Positions 34,704 to 43,325 of a stretch of 64,000 nucleotides of DNA are shown here, piece by piece; position 1 is the first letter of the stretch; every line of letters starts with the position of its first letter. The DNA is taken from positions 1-64,000 of the forward strand of contig JAOPWC010000099.1 in NCBI GenBank assembly GCA_025965895.1, written 5' to 3'. The notes below the pieces were generated by a model, which was not told the DNA's origin, searched no databases, and saw only the letters and a list, made by a program, of their open reading frames with translations. The position numbers and the translations under genes were made by a program. This DNA is from Mycobacterium sp. GTDB lineage: Bacteria > Actinomycetota > Actinomycetes > Mycobacteriales > Mycobacteriaceae.

Positions 34704-35674
34704 GACTCCGGCACCCGAGGGTCGACGTAGTTCTTCCGGCACACCGCCCGGGTGTTGTTGAGCCGCTCGGCGGCCGCGTCGAGCGCGGCATTGATCTTGC
34801 GCTTGGCATCGGTCGCGGACCGTGGCGGCCCGAGCGTGACCAAGGTGTCCGCCGCTGTCACTGTGCCGCCCCAGGTACGGAAGTCCTTGGCGGTGAAGAT
34901 CGCCCGTGTGATTGCCCGCAGGTAGGCGTTGACCTCCGCGGACCCCACGTGGACGATCCGGCCGTCGTCGTCGACGTAACAGAACAGCTCCTGTCCGGGC
35001 AGCTCGTGGCAGGCGTGGACGATTTCGGCCAGGCGCGGGTCGCTCAGCAGGACCCGTTGTTCCTTGCCGGACTTGGCGCGGAACTCGAACATCACCGTGG
35101 TGTCGTCCTGGAAGCGGACATGGTCGTGACGCAGCGTGGTGAGACCGAAGTGCTCGTTCTGGCGGGCGTACTCCTCATTTCCGATGCGGATCAACGTCAG
35201 GTCCATCAACCTGATCACCGCGCCGAGCACCTTGTCGCGCGGCAGACCGGGCAGTTCCAGATCCTGCTCGAGCCGCCGGCGCAGGCCCGGCAGCGCCCGC
35301 CCGAAGCGACCCATCCGGTGGAATTTGGTGCGGTCGCGCACTTCGCGCCAGCGCGGGTGGTAGATGTACTGCTTTCTCCCCCGGGAGTCCCGGCCGGTGG
35401 CCAGGATGTGCCCGTCGCGCGTCGGGCTGATCCACACATCCGTCCACGCCGGCGGGATCCGGATCGCGTCGATCCGCGCCCGCTCGTCGGGATCGGTGAT
35501 GACGCTTCCGTCCGGTCGCCGGTATATCCAGCCGTCCTCGCCGCGCTCCCGGGTGATACCGGGGAGCCCGTCGTTGATGTAGTTGAGACCGGCGCACTCG
35601 GCGGCTACCGGGTCCGGACGGACCATACGTCGGGGATTCCCACCGCGCGGCTCGGCAATCATTCCCGTCGACAT
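34577..35674 (-). CDS. DNA topoisomerase IB
   Basis: A type IB (poxvirus-like) topoisomerase of 365 residues. N-terminal domain: GLNYINDGLPGITRERGEDGWIYRRPDG. Catalytic domain: RDRTKFHRMGRFG, RLMDLTLIRIGNEEYARQNEHFGLTTLRHDHV, FRAKSGKEQRV, FRTWGGTVTAA, with the nucleophilic Tyr in CRKNYVDPRV near the C-terminus. ATG 35674 is chosen; 35662 is possible, and 35716 would overlap the divergent gene. Not part of steroid metabolism and not usually in this cluster: an insertion between echA19 and cyp142. Its 3' end overlaps the preceding gene. Confidence 0.93.
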   Translation of the reverse strand: MSTGMIAEPRGGNPRRMVRPDPVAAECAGLNYINDGLPGITRERGEDGWIYRRPDGSVITDPDERARIDAIRIPPAWTDVWISPTRDGHILATGRDSRGRKQYIYHPRWREVRDRTKFHRMGRFGRALPGLRRRLEQDLELPGLPRDKVLGAVIRLMDLTLIRIGNEEYARQNEHFGLTTLRHDHVRFQDDTTVMFEFRAKSGKEQRVLLSDPRLAEIVHACHELPGQELFCYVDDDGRIVHVGSAEVNAYLRAITRAIFTAKDFRTWGGTVTAADTLVTLGPPRSATDAKRKINAALDAAAERLNNTRAVCRKNYVDPRVPESYPDGSLADARSRARKRPQLSRAESGVLLLVEERPVATPLAC

Positions 35675-35709
35675 GTTTGAACTTGCGCCGGTGAGCCAAC
35701 TCTGCGGGC

Positions 35710-36465
35710 ATGGCACGGGTATTGGAAGAAGGTGACATCTTCTTCTGCTATCGCCCCAAAGTGGACGTGCAGCAGGTGCACGGCGTGGACGACGTGCAGC
35801 GCTTCTACGTCATCCTCAAGCCCGGGACCAAACCGTCCTTCCGGCGGATGATCGTCGGCCGCAAACGCCTACCCGGTATCGAGGCGCACGAGCGGACCTG
35901 GGGATTCATCGACCTGGTCACCAGCACCGCCCAGGAGCTCGAGGACGAGCTCGATCCGTACACCTACGAAACCAAGACCCGCGGGCACCGGGTGGAGCCG
36001 CCGACCCGCCCGGCCGGTGAGGGGGTCTACGCCGTGGTCGACCACGAGCGCCACACTCATCTCGTGTATGCGCTCGAGCTTCCCCAGAAACCGGGGCCCG
36101 TCCAGGTTGAGCTGAACATCCGCCCGCAGGCCAGTCTGATCGCGACGGTGCGCAATCCCGACGCGCCGCCTCCGCCGGAGCGACCGCGGGCCGGCTTGCC
36201 GTCCTCGCGTCACCCCGACTACCCGGACGCGTTGCGCGAGAAGTTCGGCGGACGCCGGTTCACCGACCTCGACCCGCCTGAGTTCCTCGACTACCCCGGT
36301 ACCGAGCTCGTCCTGATCGGGGCGAGCCCGGACGTCACCCGCGAACTCGGGCTGTCCCTGCACCCGAAGCGGGAGACCCGCGAATCCGCGGACGTCTTCA
36401 CCGAGCTGGGCATGGAGCGGGATCTGCATCCCGTCGAACCGCTGCTCACCGGTGAGTGGAAGTAA
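35710..36465 (+). CDS. Conserved protein of unknown function (RVLEEGDIFFCYRP type)
   Basis: A 251-residue protein beginning RVLEEGDIFFCYRPKVDV and continuing VDDVQRFYVILKPG, a pattern I recall only from uncharacterised bacterial proteins. The C-terminal third has PDALREKFGGRRFTDLDPPEFLDYPGTELVLIGA. No signal peptide, membrane segment or catalytic motif stands out. It is divergent from topoisomerase IB with 35 bp between starts, and its last 20 nt overlap the end of cyp142. No function proposed. Confidence 0.8.
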   Translation: MARVLEEGDIFFCYRPKVDVQQVHGVDDVQRFYVILKPGTKPSFRRMIVGRKRLPGIEAHERTWGFIDLVTSTAQELEDELDPYTYETKTRGHRVEPPTRPAGEGVYAVVDHERHTHLVYALELPQKPGPVQVELNIRPQASLIATVRNPDAPPPPERPRAGLPSSRHPDYPDALREKFGGRRFTDLDPPEFLDYPGTELVLIGASPDVTRELGLSLHPKRETRESADVFTELGMERDLHPVEPLLTGEWK

Positions 36466-37678
36466 CGAGCGGCTTCGTCGGGCTGAACACCACCGGCATC
36501 TGTTCCAGCCCACTGACGAAATTCGCCCGCCGGAACGGCAATGCATCGTCGGACGCCAGCCGCAGATCAGGCAGCCGCTGCAGCAACCGGCGCTGCATCA
36601 GTGTCAACTCCAGCCGGGCCAACTGGTTACCGAGGCAGAAGTGAGTCCCGAAGCCGAACGCGACGTGGTTGTTGGGGTAGCGGTCGATGCGGAAGCGCTC
36701 CGGGTCATCGAACACGTTCTCGTCGAAGTTGGCCGACTCGAACAACAGCATGATCTTCTCGCCCCGCTCGAGCCGGGTGCCGTGGAACTCGGTGCCGGCG
36801 GTCAGCGTGCGGCACATGTTCTTCACCGGCGAGGTCCAGCGCAGCATCTCTTCGACGGCGTTGGGCAGCAACTGCGGGTCGCCGAGCAACCTTTGATGCT
36901 GGTCCGAGTTGCGCAATAGCTGCGCGGTTCCGCCGGACAGGGTGTGGCGGGTGGTCTCGTCGCCGCCGATCAGAATCAGCAGGGTCTCCACGACGATCTC
37001 GTCGTCGGTCAACCGCTCCCCGTCGACCTCCGAGTGAATCAGCACGCTGATCAGGTCGTCGGTCGGCTCTTTGCGCCGCCGCGCGATCATGTCGGTCGTG
37101 AACGCGTAGTACGCCGCATAGGCGTCCATCGTGACCTGGAAATCGTCGCCCGACACGTGCGAGCTCAGAAAAGCCACCAGGTCGTCCGACCACTTCAGGA
37201 ACATCTCCCGCTGCTCGGGGCGCACCCCGAGCATGTCGCCGATGACGGCCATCGGCAGCGGCGCGGCAAGATCCCTGACGAAGTCGCACTCCCCCCGCTC
37301 GCAGACCGCATCGATCAGCGCGTCGCACAGCCCGCCGATCGACTCCTCCTTGTCGCGCACCCGCTTGCGGGTGAAACCCGCGTTGACAAGCTTGCGCCGC
37401 AACAGATGTGCGGGGTCGTCCATGTCGATCATCATCGGCATCGCGGGCTGGTCGGGCCGGATGCCGCCGGCGTTGGAGAACAGCTCGGGCTGGCGTTCCG
37501 CCTCGATCACCGCCTGGTAGGTCGTCGCGCCGGCCAAACCGTTGCGGTCGCGGAAGATCGGCTCGTTGGACCGCATCCAGCGGTAGGCGGCGTGGGAGTC
37601 ACCGGCGTAGAAGTTGCCGTCGGCCAGGTCGACGTCGGGCCTCGTCTCTGTCGCGGTCTGTGTCACGGTGTTCGTCAC
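36446..37678 (-). CDS. cyp142: Cytochrome P450 CYP142
   Basis: A 410-residue P450. I-helix LLILIGGDETTRHTLSGG, ExxR in VEEMLRWTSP, PERF-type motif FDDPERFRIDRYPNNHVAFGFG and heme-Cys loop FGFGTHFCLGNQLARLE. Position and sequence style match Rv3518c, which oxidises the C26/C27 terminal carbon of cholesterol or cholestenone to the acid in parallel with CYP125. FdxD is a plausible donor. Its start is 44 nt from the divergent decarboxylase-like gene; no perfect KstR box was seen in that short gap. Confidence 0.95.
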   Translation of the reverse strand: MTNTVTQTATETRPDVDLADGNFYAGDSHAAYRWMRSNEPIFRDRNGLAGATTYQAVIEAERQPELFSNAGGIRPDQPAMPMMIDMDDPAHLLRRKLVNAGFTRKRVRDKEESIGGLCDALIDAVCERGECDFVRDLAAPLPMAVIGDMLGVRPEQREMFLKWSDDLVAFLSSHVSGDDFQVTMDAYAAYYAFTTDMIARRRKEPTDDLISVLIHSEVDGERLTDDEIVVETLLILIGGDETTRHTLSGGTAQLLRNSDQHQRLLGDPQLLPNAVEEMLRWTSPVKNMCRTLTAGTEFHGTRLERGEKIMLLFESANFDENVFDDPERFRIDRYPNNHVAFGFGTHFCLGNQLARLELTLMQRRLLQRLPDLRLASDDALPFRRANFVSGLEQMPVVFSPTKPLVTSTHR

Positions 37679-37722
37679 GAGCGCCCTCCGATTCGTTGCG
37701 GCCCCCCATTACAGTGAGGGCC

Positions 37723-38445
37723 ATGCCAGCCTCCCAGCACACCATCGCCGGCACTGTGCTTACCATGCCGATCAAAATCCGGACGGCCGATCAGCACACG
37801 GCGATGTTCTCTGTCTCTGCCGCGGCCACGCAGAAGCTCATCGACTACAGCGGGCTGGAAGTGTGCCAGTACCTGCCCGGCCGCGCGGTCGTGATCCTGA
37901 TGCTGATGCGATACGTCGACGGCGACCTCGGCCGTTATCACGAGTTCGGCACGGCGGTGATGGTCAACCCGCCCGGCTCGCGGGCCCACGGTGTGCGGGC
38001 GCTGGGCGACGCTGCAGCGTTCATCCACCACCTTCCCGTGGACCAGGAGTTCACTCTCGAGGCGGGCCAACGCATTTGGGGCTTCCCCAAGGTGATGGCC
38101 GATTTCACGGTACGTGACTGCGGCCAGTTCGGCTTCGATCTCAGCATCGACGGCCAGCTTGTTGCGGGCATGGAATTCCGTCGTGGGCTGCCGGCCCCGG
38201 CGGCACTGATGGCACGGAGCCAGGTGCTGCGCACCTACTCTCATCGCGACCGCATCACCCGTGAGACACCATGGGAGATGGCGCTCACCGGTGTGCGGGC
38301 CCGGCCGGGCGGTGTCCGGCTGTGGCTTGGCGACCACCCATACGGCAAAGAGCTTGCGTCGCTTGGCCTGCCGAAGCATGCGTTGGCATCCGTTTCGGCT
38401 GCCAACGTGGAGATGACGTTCGGCGACGCATACGAGCTCGATTAG
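37723..38445 (+). CDS. Acetoacetate decarboxylase-like protein (Rv3519-like)
   Basis: A 240-residue protein of the acetoacetate decarboxylase fold: VCQYLPGRAVVILMLMRYVDGDLGRYHEFGTAVMV and GQRIWGFPKVMADFTV are the core strands. Position and length match Rv3519. ATG 37723 has GAGGG 5 nt upstream. It is divergent from cyp142. The stop codon overlaps that of the convergent fadD by 2 nt. The usual catalytic Lys pair cannot be assigned with confidence, so decarboxylation is not assured. Confidence 0.85.
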   Translation: MPASQHTIAGTVLTMPIKIRTADQHTAMFSVSAAATQKLIDYSGLEVCQYLPGRAVVILMLMRYVDGDLGRYHEFGTAVMVNPPGSRAHGVRALGDAAAFIHHLPVDQEFTLEAGQRIWGFPKVMADFTVRDCGQFGFDLSIDGQLVAGMEFRRGLPAPAALMARSQVLRTYSHRDRITRETPWEMALTGVRARPGGVRLWLGDHPYGKELASLGLPKHALASVSAANVEMTFGDAYELD

Positions 38446-39993
38446 ATCCTCGCTTCGCGCCCGGCCCAGTAGGGGTCGCGCAGTATGCGTTTTGTACAGC
38501 TTGCCGTTCGGATCGCGGGGCATCTCGGCGATGTAGTCGATCGAGCGCGGCAGCTTGAACTTCGCCAATCTCCTGCGCGCGTAGTCGAGCAGCTCGGCGG
38601 TCACCGCGTCATCGCCGACGACACCGTCGGCTGGCTGCACCACCGCCTTGATCTGCTCGCCCCAGTCGTGGTCGGGCACACCGAGGACCGCGACGTCGGC
38701 AACCTTGGGGTGCATGATCAGCTCGTTCTCGATCTCGGCCGGATATACGTTGACCCCGCCGGAGATGATCATGTTGCTCTTGCGATCCTGAAGGAACAGA
38801 TAGCCGTCCTCGTCGAGGTAGCCGACGTCGCCGACGGTGAACAGACCGCCCGCGCGGCTCTCGGCCGTCTTCTTCTCGTCGTTGTGGTAGGTGAAGCTCG
38901 ACCCGGCCATCTGCATGTACACGGTGCCGGGCCCGCCCGGCGCCAACTCGTTTCCGTCGTCGTCGAGGACCTTGACCACCGAGTACGGCCACGCCCTCCC
39001 CACCGAGCCCGGCCGCTGCAACCGCTCCTGAGCCGTGATCGTCGTGCCGCCGCCTTCGGTGGCCGCGTAGTACTCGGTGACGACCGGCCCCCACCACGCG
39101 AGCATTCTGCGCTTCACCTCCGGCGGGCACGGCGCCGCGCCGTGGACCATGTTGCGCAGCGAGCTCACGTCGTACTTGGCGCGGACGTCCTCCGGCAGGG
39201 CCAACAGGCGACGGAACTGCGTCGGCACCATATGGCTGTGGGTGACCCGGTGCTGCTCGATCAGTCGCAGCATCTCCTCGGCGTCCCACGTGTCCATCAG
39301 CACGACCTTGTGACCGAGCTGCACCGAGATGGCGGAAAAGTTGAGCACCGCAGTGTGATATAGCGGTGAGCCGCAGATGTGCACATGCCCGTCGAACGGG
39401 GTCAGCGCGAACCGCGAGAAGAACCCGATCGCGCCGAACGGGACAGCGTCGGGATCCGCACCGGTCAACGGGCGGCGCACACCCTTGGGCTTGCCGGTCG
39501 TTCCCGACGTATACAGCATCGGCGTGCCCAGGGTTCTGGGGTCCGGCCGGTCGGGCGGCTCATCGGCGCCGAGGTCGTCGAGCGCGCGGAAGCCGTCGAT
39601 GTGGCCCACTGCGAAGCGGGATCCCGCGGGCAGCCCCGACTCGTCGGCGGCAGCCGACGTCACCCCGGCGAAGCGCTCGTGGGCCACCAGTACCCTCGCG
39701 CCGCTGTGGGAGATGATGTACGCGATTTCCGGGCCGGTGAGGTGCCAGTTCACCGCGACGACGTACACGCCGGTCTGCATCGCCGCGAAGTACACCGCGA
39801 GCGTGTCGACCGTGTTCGGCAACACCATCACCAGCGCATCGCCGGCGACCATGCCCATCGCCTGCAGGCCCCGGCCGAATCGATCAGCGCGGGCGGCGAG
39901 TTCCCGGTACGTCAGCCGGCCACCGAATGCGTCGACGACCGCGACCGCATCCGGAGTGCTCTTCGCGATGTTCCACAGCCCGGCCTCGGTCAC
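38442..39993 (-). CDS. KstR-controlled acyl-CoA synthetase (FadD), 3' frameshift
   Basis: An AMP-forming ligase of about 517 residues: YTSGTTGKPKGVRRPL (ATP), YYAATEGGGTTI, GDVGYLDEDGYLFLQDRKSNMIISGGVNVYPAEIE, and terminal Lys motif MPRDPNGKLYK. In the annotated frame translation then leaves the family and runs 250 residues antisense through the neighbouring gene. Dropping one base in the T4 run at 38490-38493 (A4 on the coding strand) restores the normal ending RILRDPYWAGREARI and a stop at 38444-38442. So the sequence has a +1 indel, real or technical. GTG 39993 is 10 nt from a KstR box. Confidence 0.88.
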
Positions 39994-40003
39994 CCGGCCA
40001 ATC

Positions 40004-40017
40004 TAGAACGTGTTCTA
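40004..40017. promoter_or_regulatory. KstR box upstream of fadD
   Basis: TAGAACGTGTTCTA, a near-perfect 14-bp palindrome and full consensus match, 10 nt from the GTG. Confidence 0.92.
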
Positions 40018-40036
40018 ATGTCGCCGCAACAGTCGC

Positions 40037-41068
40037 TCAGATCAGTGTCGCCAGCTCTCGTACCTGCTCGGGAGTCCTGCCGGTCACCACCATCATCGTG
40101 ACGCCTGCCGCCCGCCACACCGCGATCTGCTTACGCACGTAATCGACATCCCCGACGATCACCGCGTCGTCGACCAGCTCGTCGGGAATGACCTCGGCCG
40201 CCTGTTCCTTGCGATTGCTGCGGAACAGCGCCGTGACCTCGTCGACGATCTCGGCGTACCCCATCCGCCGGTAGACATCGGCGTGGAAATTGGTGTCCTC
40301 GGCGCCCATGCCGCCCATGTAGAGAGCAAGGTAGGGCTTGATGCCCGCGAATGCGGCGGCGCGGTCGTCGGTGATCACCACCTGAGCGGTGGCACAGATC
40401 TCGAAGTCCTCACGGCTGCGCCGCGCCCCGGGTCGGGCGAACCCCTCGTCGAGCCATTCGTTGTACATGTCGGCCAGCCGCGGCGTATAGAAGATCGGCA
40501 GCCATCCGTCGCATATTTCGGCCGCGAGCGCAACATTCTTGGGCCCTTCGGCGCCGAGCAAGATCGGGATGTCAGGGCTGCGAGGGTGGGTGATCGACTT
40601 GAGCCCCTTGCCCAGACCCGTGGTTCCGGGACCCGTCAGCGGCAGCGGGTAGTGCGGCCCGTCGCTTTCCACCGGCTTCTCCCGCGCCCACACCTGGCGG
40701 ACGATGTCGATGTACTCCCGGGTGCGTGCCAGCGGTTTGGGGAACGGCTGCCCGTACCAGCCCTCGACGACCTGCGGTCCGGACACCCCCAGGCCGAGGA
40801 TGTGCCGGCCGCCGGAGAGGTGATCGAGGGTCAGCGCGGCCATGGCGCACGCGGTCGGGGTGCGCGCCGACAGCTGGACCACCGAGGTACCCAGCCGCAG
40901 GCGACGCGTCGACGAGCCCCACCACGCCAGCGGCGTGTAGGCGTCCGACCCCCACGCCTCCGCGGTGAAGAGCGCGTCGAAGCCCGACTCCTCAGCCGCG
41001 GCCACCAGTTCCGGCGTGTTCTCCGGCGGGTGCGCGCCCCAGTAACCGAGTTGTAAGCCGAGCTTCAT
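40037..41068 (-). CDS. F420-dependent LLM-class oxidoreductase (Rv3520c-like)
   Basis: A 343-residue luciferase-like TIM barrel: KLGLQLGYWG at the N-terminus, EESGFDALFTAEAWGSDAYTPLAWWG, HILGLGVSGPQVVEGWYGQPFPKPLARTREYI and IPILLGAEGPKNVALAAEICDGWLPIFY, typical of F420-binding mycobacterial members. ATG 41068 chosen (MKLGLQLG). It shares a divergent KstR promoter with the double-DUF35 gene. Rv3520c is cholesterol-regulated; the substrate is not established. F420 use is a family inference. Confidence 0.88.
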   Translation of the reverse strand: MKLGLQLGYWGAHPPENTPELVAAAEESGFDALFTAEAWGSDAYTPLAWWGSSTRRLRLGTSVVQLSARTPTACAMAALTLDHLSGGRHILGLGVSGPQVVEGWYGQPFPKPLARTREYIDIVRQVWAREKPVESDGPHYPLPLTGPGTTGLGKGLKSITHPRSPDIPILLGAEGPKNVALAAEICDGWLPIFYTPRLADMYNEWLDEGFARPGARRSREDFEICATAQVVITDDRAAAFAGIKPYLALYMGGMGAEDTNFHADVYRRMGYAEIVDEVTALFRSNRKEQAAEVIPDELVDDAVIVGDVDYVRKQIAVWRAAGVTMMVVTGRTPEQVRELATLI

Positions 41069-41101
41069 TGCGGCCTCCTTAGCCCTTCTTGCCACACTTG
41101 T

Positions 41102-41115
41102 TAGAACCTGTTCTA
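41102..41115. promoter_or_regulatory. KstR box, LLM/DUF35-ltp4-ltp3 divergent promoter
   Basis: TAGAACCTGTTCTA, full consensus match. 9 nt from the plus-strand GTG at 41125 and 33 nt from the minus-strand ATG. Confidence 0.9.
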
Positions 41116-41124
41116 CTCGTTGGC

Positions 41125-42117
41125 GTGACCGTGAGCCAAAGTCGCCCGGCGCTGCTCGAAAGCCATGAGCCGCCCCTTTCGGCGCCCTTGAAACTGTCCT
41201 TTGACTACACCCGTTCGGTGGGCCCTACGCTCAGCCGGTTCTTTACCGCGCTGCGCGACCGCCGCATCGTCGGAGTGCGCGGATCGGACGGCCGGGTGCT
41301 CGTGCCGCCGGCCGAATACGACCCAGTCACGTACGAACCGCTGGCCGAGATCGTACCGGTGGCCAGCATCGGAACCGTGCAGTCGTGGACCTGGCAGTCG
41401 GAGCCGTTGGAGGGCCAGCCGTTGCAACGCCCGTTCGCGTGGGCGCTGATCACACTCGACGGGGCGGACACCGCGCTGTTGCACGCGGTCGACGCGGGAT
41501 CCCCGGACGCGATCGGCACCGGCGCCCGGGTCCGCGCGCACTGGGTCGACGAGCCGCAGGGCGCGATCACGGACATCGCGTACTTCGAACTGGGGGTCGG
41601 TGCCGAAACGGCGGAATCGACCGGCGACGCCCGCGACCCGGTGACGATGCTGGTGACGCCCATCAACATCGAGATCCAGCACACCGCGTCGCACGAGGAG
41701 AGCGCATACCTGCGCGCGCTGGCCGAAGGCAAGCTGATCGGCGCGCGCACCGGCAAAAACGGCAAAGTGTACTTCCCGCCGCACGGCGCAGACCCTGGCA
41801 CTGGTCTGCCGACCACCGAAGACGTCGAGCTGCCGGACCGGGGTGTCGTGACGACATTCGCGATCATCAACATCCCGTTCATGGGTCAGCGGATCAAGCC
41901 GCCGTACGTCGCGGCGTACATCCTGCTCGACGGTGCCGACATTCCGTTTCTGCATCTGCTTCTCGAGATCGACCCGGCCGACGTGCGGATGGGCATGCGG
42001 GTGGAGGCGGTCTGGAAGCCGCGCGAGGAGTGGGGACTCGGGATCGACAACATCGAGTACTTCCGTGCCACCGGTGAACCGGACGCCGATTACGACACCT
42101 ACAAGCACCACCTTTAG
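41125..42117 (+). CDS. Double DUF35/OB-fold protein (Rv3521-like), partner of Ltp4/Ltp3
   Basis: A 330-residue protein made of two repeats. Repeat 1 (about 45-170): FFTALRDRRIVGVR, GRVLVPPAEYDPVTYEPL, ALITLDGADTALLHAVDAG, RVRAHW. Repeat 2 (about 188-320): YLRALAEGKLIGAR, GKVYFPPHGADPGTGLPT, AYILLDGADIPFLHLL, RVEAVW. These are OB-fold DUF35 halves; no Cys is present, so the zinc ribbon is lost. DUF35 proteins chaperone thiolase-like aldolases such as Ltp2 (with ChsH2). Two repeats next to two Ltp genes suggest one scaffold for both. GTG 41125 (or 41131) lies 9 nt from a KstR box. Confidence 0.85.
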   Translation: MTVSQSRPALLESHEPPLSAPLKLSFDYTRSVGPTLSRFFTALRDRRIVGVRGSDGRVLVPPAEYDPVTYEPLAEIVPVASIGTVQSWTWQSEPLEGQPLQRPFAWALITLDGADTALLHAVDAGSPDAIGTGARVRAHWVDEPQGAITDIAYFELGVGAETAESTGDARDPVTMLVTPINIEIQHTASHEESAYLRALAEGKLIGARTGKNGKVYFPPHGADPGTGLPTTEDVELPDRGVVTTFAIINIPFMGQRIKPPYVAAYILLDGADIPFLHLLLEIDPADVRMGMRVEAVWKPREEWGLGIDNIEYFRATGEPDADYDTYKHHL

Positions 42118-42125
42118 AGGCAGCG

Positions 42126-42167
42126 ATGAGCGCTTGCGCGAAGAGCAAAGGAACCTGTAACGCATGA
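42126..42167 (+). repeat. Coupling repeat and 13-codon mini-ORF before ltp4
   Basis: GATGAGCGCTTGCGCGAAGA lies 8 nt after the DUF35-gene stop. Its ATG (42126) opens a 13-codon frame starting MSACAKSKG. The TGA (42165-42167) overlaps the ltp4 ATG at 42164 (ATGA). Confidence 0.8.
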
Positions 42168-43228
42168 CTGAACGCGACATCGCCGTCGTGGGCTTCGCGC
42201 ACGCCCCCCACGTTCGCCGCACCGACGGAACCACCAACGGCGTCGAGATGCTGATGCCATGCTTCGCCCAGCTGTACGACGAACTGGGCATCACCAAGGC
42301 CGACATCGGATTCTGGTGCTCCGGCTCCTCCGATTACCTTGCCGGCAGGGCATTTTCGTTCATCTCGGCGATCGACTCGATCGGGGCGGTGCCCCCGATC
42401 AACGAGTCGCATGTGGAGATGGACGCCGCGTGGGCCCTTTACGAGGCGTACATCAAGCTGCTCACCGGTGAGGTCGACACCGCGCTGGTATACGGCTTCG
42501 GCAAGTCGTCGGCCGGTGTGCTGCGCCGGATCCTGGCCCTGCAGACCGACCCGTACACCGTCGCGCCGTTATGGCCCGACTCGGTGTCGATGGCAGGGCT
42601 GCAGGCCCGCTTCGGGCTGGACGCCGGCAAGTGGACCGTCGAGCAGATGGCCCAAGTCGCGCTGGATTCGTTCACGCAGGCCGACCGCGTCGACTCCGTG
42701 GAGCCCGCCGAGAGCATCGGCGACCTGATGGCACGACCGTTTTTCGCGGACCCACTGCGCCGCCACGACATCGCGCCGATCACCGATGGAGCGGCGGCGA
42801 TCGTGCTGGCGGCCGGTGATAGAGCCCGTGAACTGCGCGAAAGTCCCGCGTGGATCGTCGGTTTCGAGCACCGCATCGAAACCCCCGTGCTTGGTGCCCG
42901 AGACCTGACGGTGTCCCCGTCCACGGCCGCGTCGGCGAAGGCGGCGACGGGCAACGACGCCGGCTCGGTCGAGGTGGCCGAGATCCATGCGCCGTTCACG
43001 CACCAGCAGCTGATCCTGACCGAGGCGATCGGCCTGCCGGAGTCCGCGAAGGTCAACCCGTCGGGCGGCGCGCTTTCGGCCAACCCGATGTTCGTCGCGG
43101 GTCTGGAACGGATCGGATTTGCCGCGCAGCACATCTGGGACAGGTCCGCGCAGCGGGTGCTGGCACATGCGACCAGCGGCCCTGCGCTGCAACAGAATCT
43201 GGTGGCGGTCATGGAAGGCTACCGATGA
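42164..43228 (+). CDS. ltp4: Thiolase-like Ltp4
   Basis: A 354-residue thiolase-superfamily protein, the same length as Rv3522. N-terminal strand IAVVGFAHAPH; C-terminal VEVAEIHAPFTHQQLILTEAIGL and VNPSGGALSANPMFVAGLERIGFAAQ. At the site of the nucleophilic Cys of true thiolases the segment reads ESHVEMDAAWALYEA, with no Cys. That fits the non-thiolytic aldolase type (Ltp2-like) rather than CoA-dependent cleavage. Begins in an ATGA overlap with a repeat-encoded mini-ORF and ends on another. Confidence 0.92.
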   Translation: MTERDIAVVGFAHAPHVRRTDGTTNGVEMLMPCFAQLYDELGITKADIGFWCSGSSDYLAGRAFSFISAIDSIGAVPPINESHVEMDAAWALYEAYIKLLTGEVDTALVYGFGKSSAGVLRRILALQTDPYTVAPLWPDSVSMAGLQARFGLDAGKWTVEQMAQVALDSFTQADRVDSVEPAESIGDLMARPFFADPLRRHDIAPITDGAAAIVLAAGDRARELRESPAWIVGFEHRIETPVLGARDLTVSPSTAASAKAATGNDAGSVEVAEIHAPFTHQQLILTEAIGLPESAKVNPSGGALSANPMFVAGLERIGFAAQHIWDRSAQRVLAHATSGPALQQNLVAVMEGYR

Positions 43229-43323
43229 GCGCTTGCGCGAAGAGCAACGTACCGATGAGCGCTTGCGCGAAGAGCAAACTACCGATGAGCGCTTGCGCGA
43301 AGAGCAACGGGCGGGGGAATTAG
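43225..43323 (+). repeat. Triple tandem coupling repeat (30 bp x3) and 32-codon mini-ORF between ltp4 and ltp3
   Basis: Three 30-bp units each start CGATGAGCGCTTGCGCGAAG. The first ATG (43225) overlaps the ltp4 TGA (ATGA). The frame reads three MSACAKS units and stops at TAG 43321-43323, 2 nt before the ltp3 ATG. Near-identity of the units points to recent tandem expansion. Confidence 0.85.
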
Positions 43324-43325
43324 CA

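Noticed and set aside
37675..38441. Apparent 772-residue FadD protein with a long C-terminal domain
   Set aside because: The added 250 residues are antisense to the decarboxylase-like gene and follow a one-base indel; the family ending is found in the other frame.
43225..43323. CRISPR array
   Set aside because: Only three 30-bp units with no unique spacers; it is a plain tandem repeat inside an operon.
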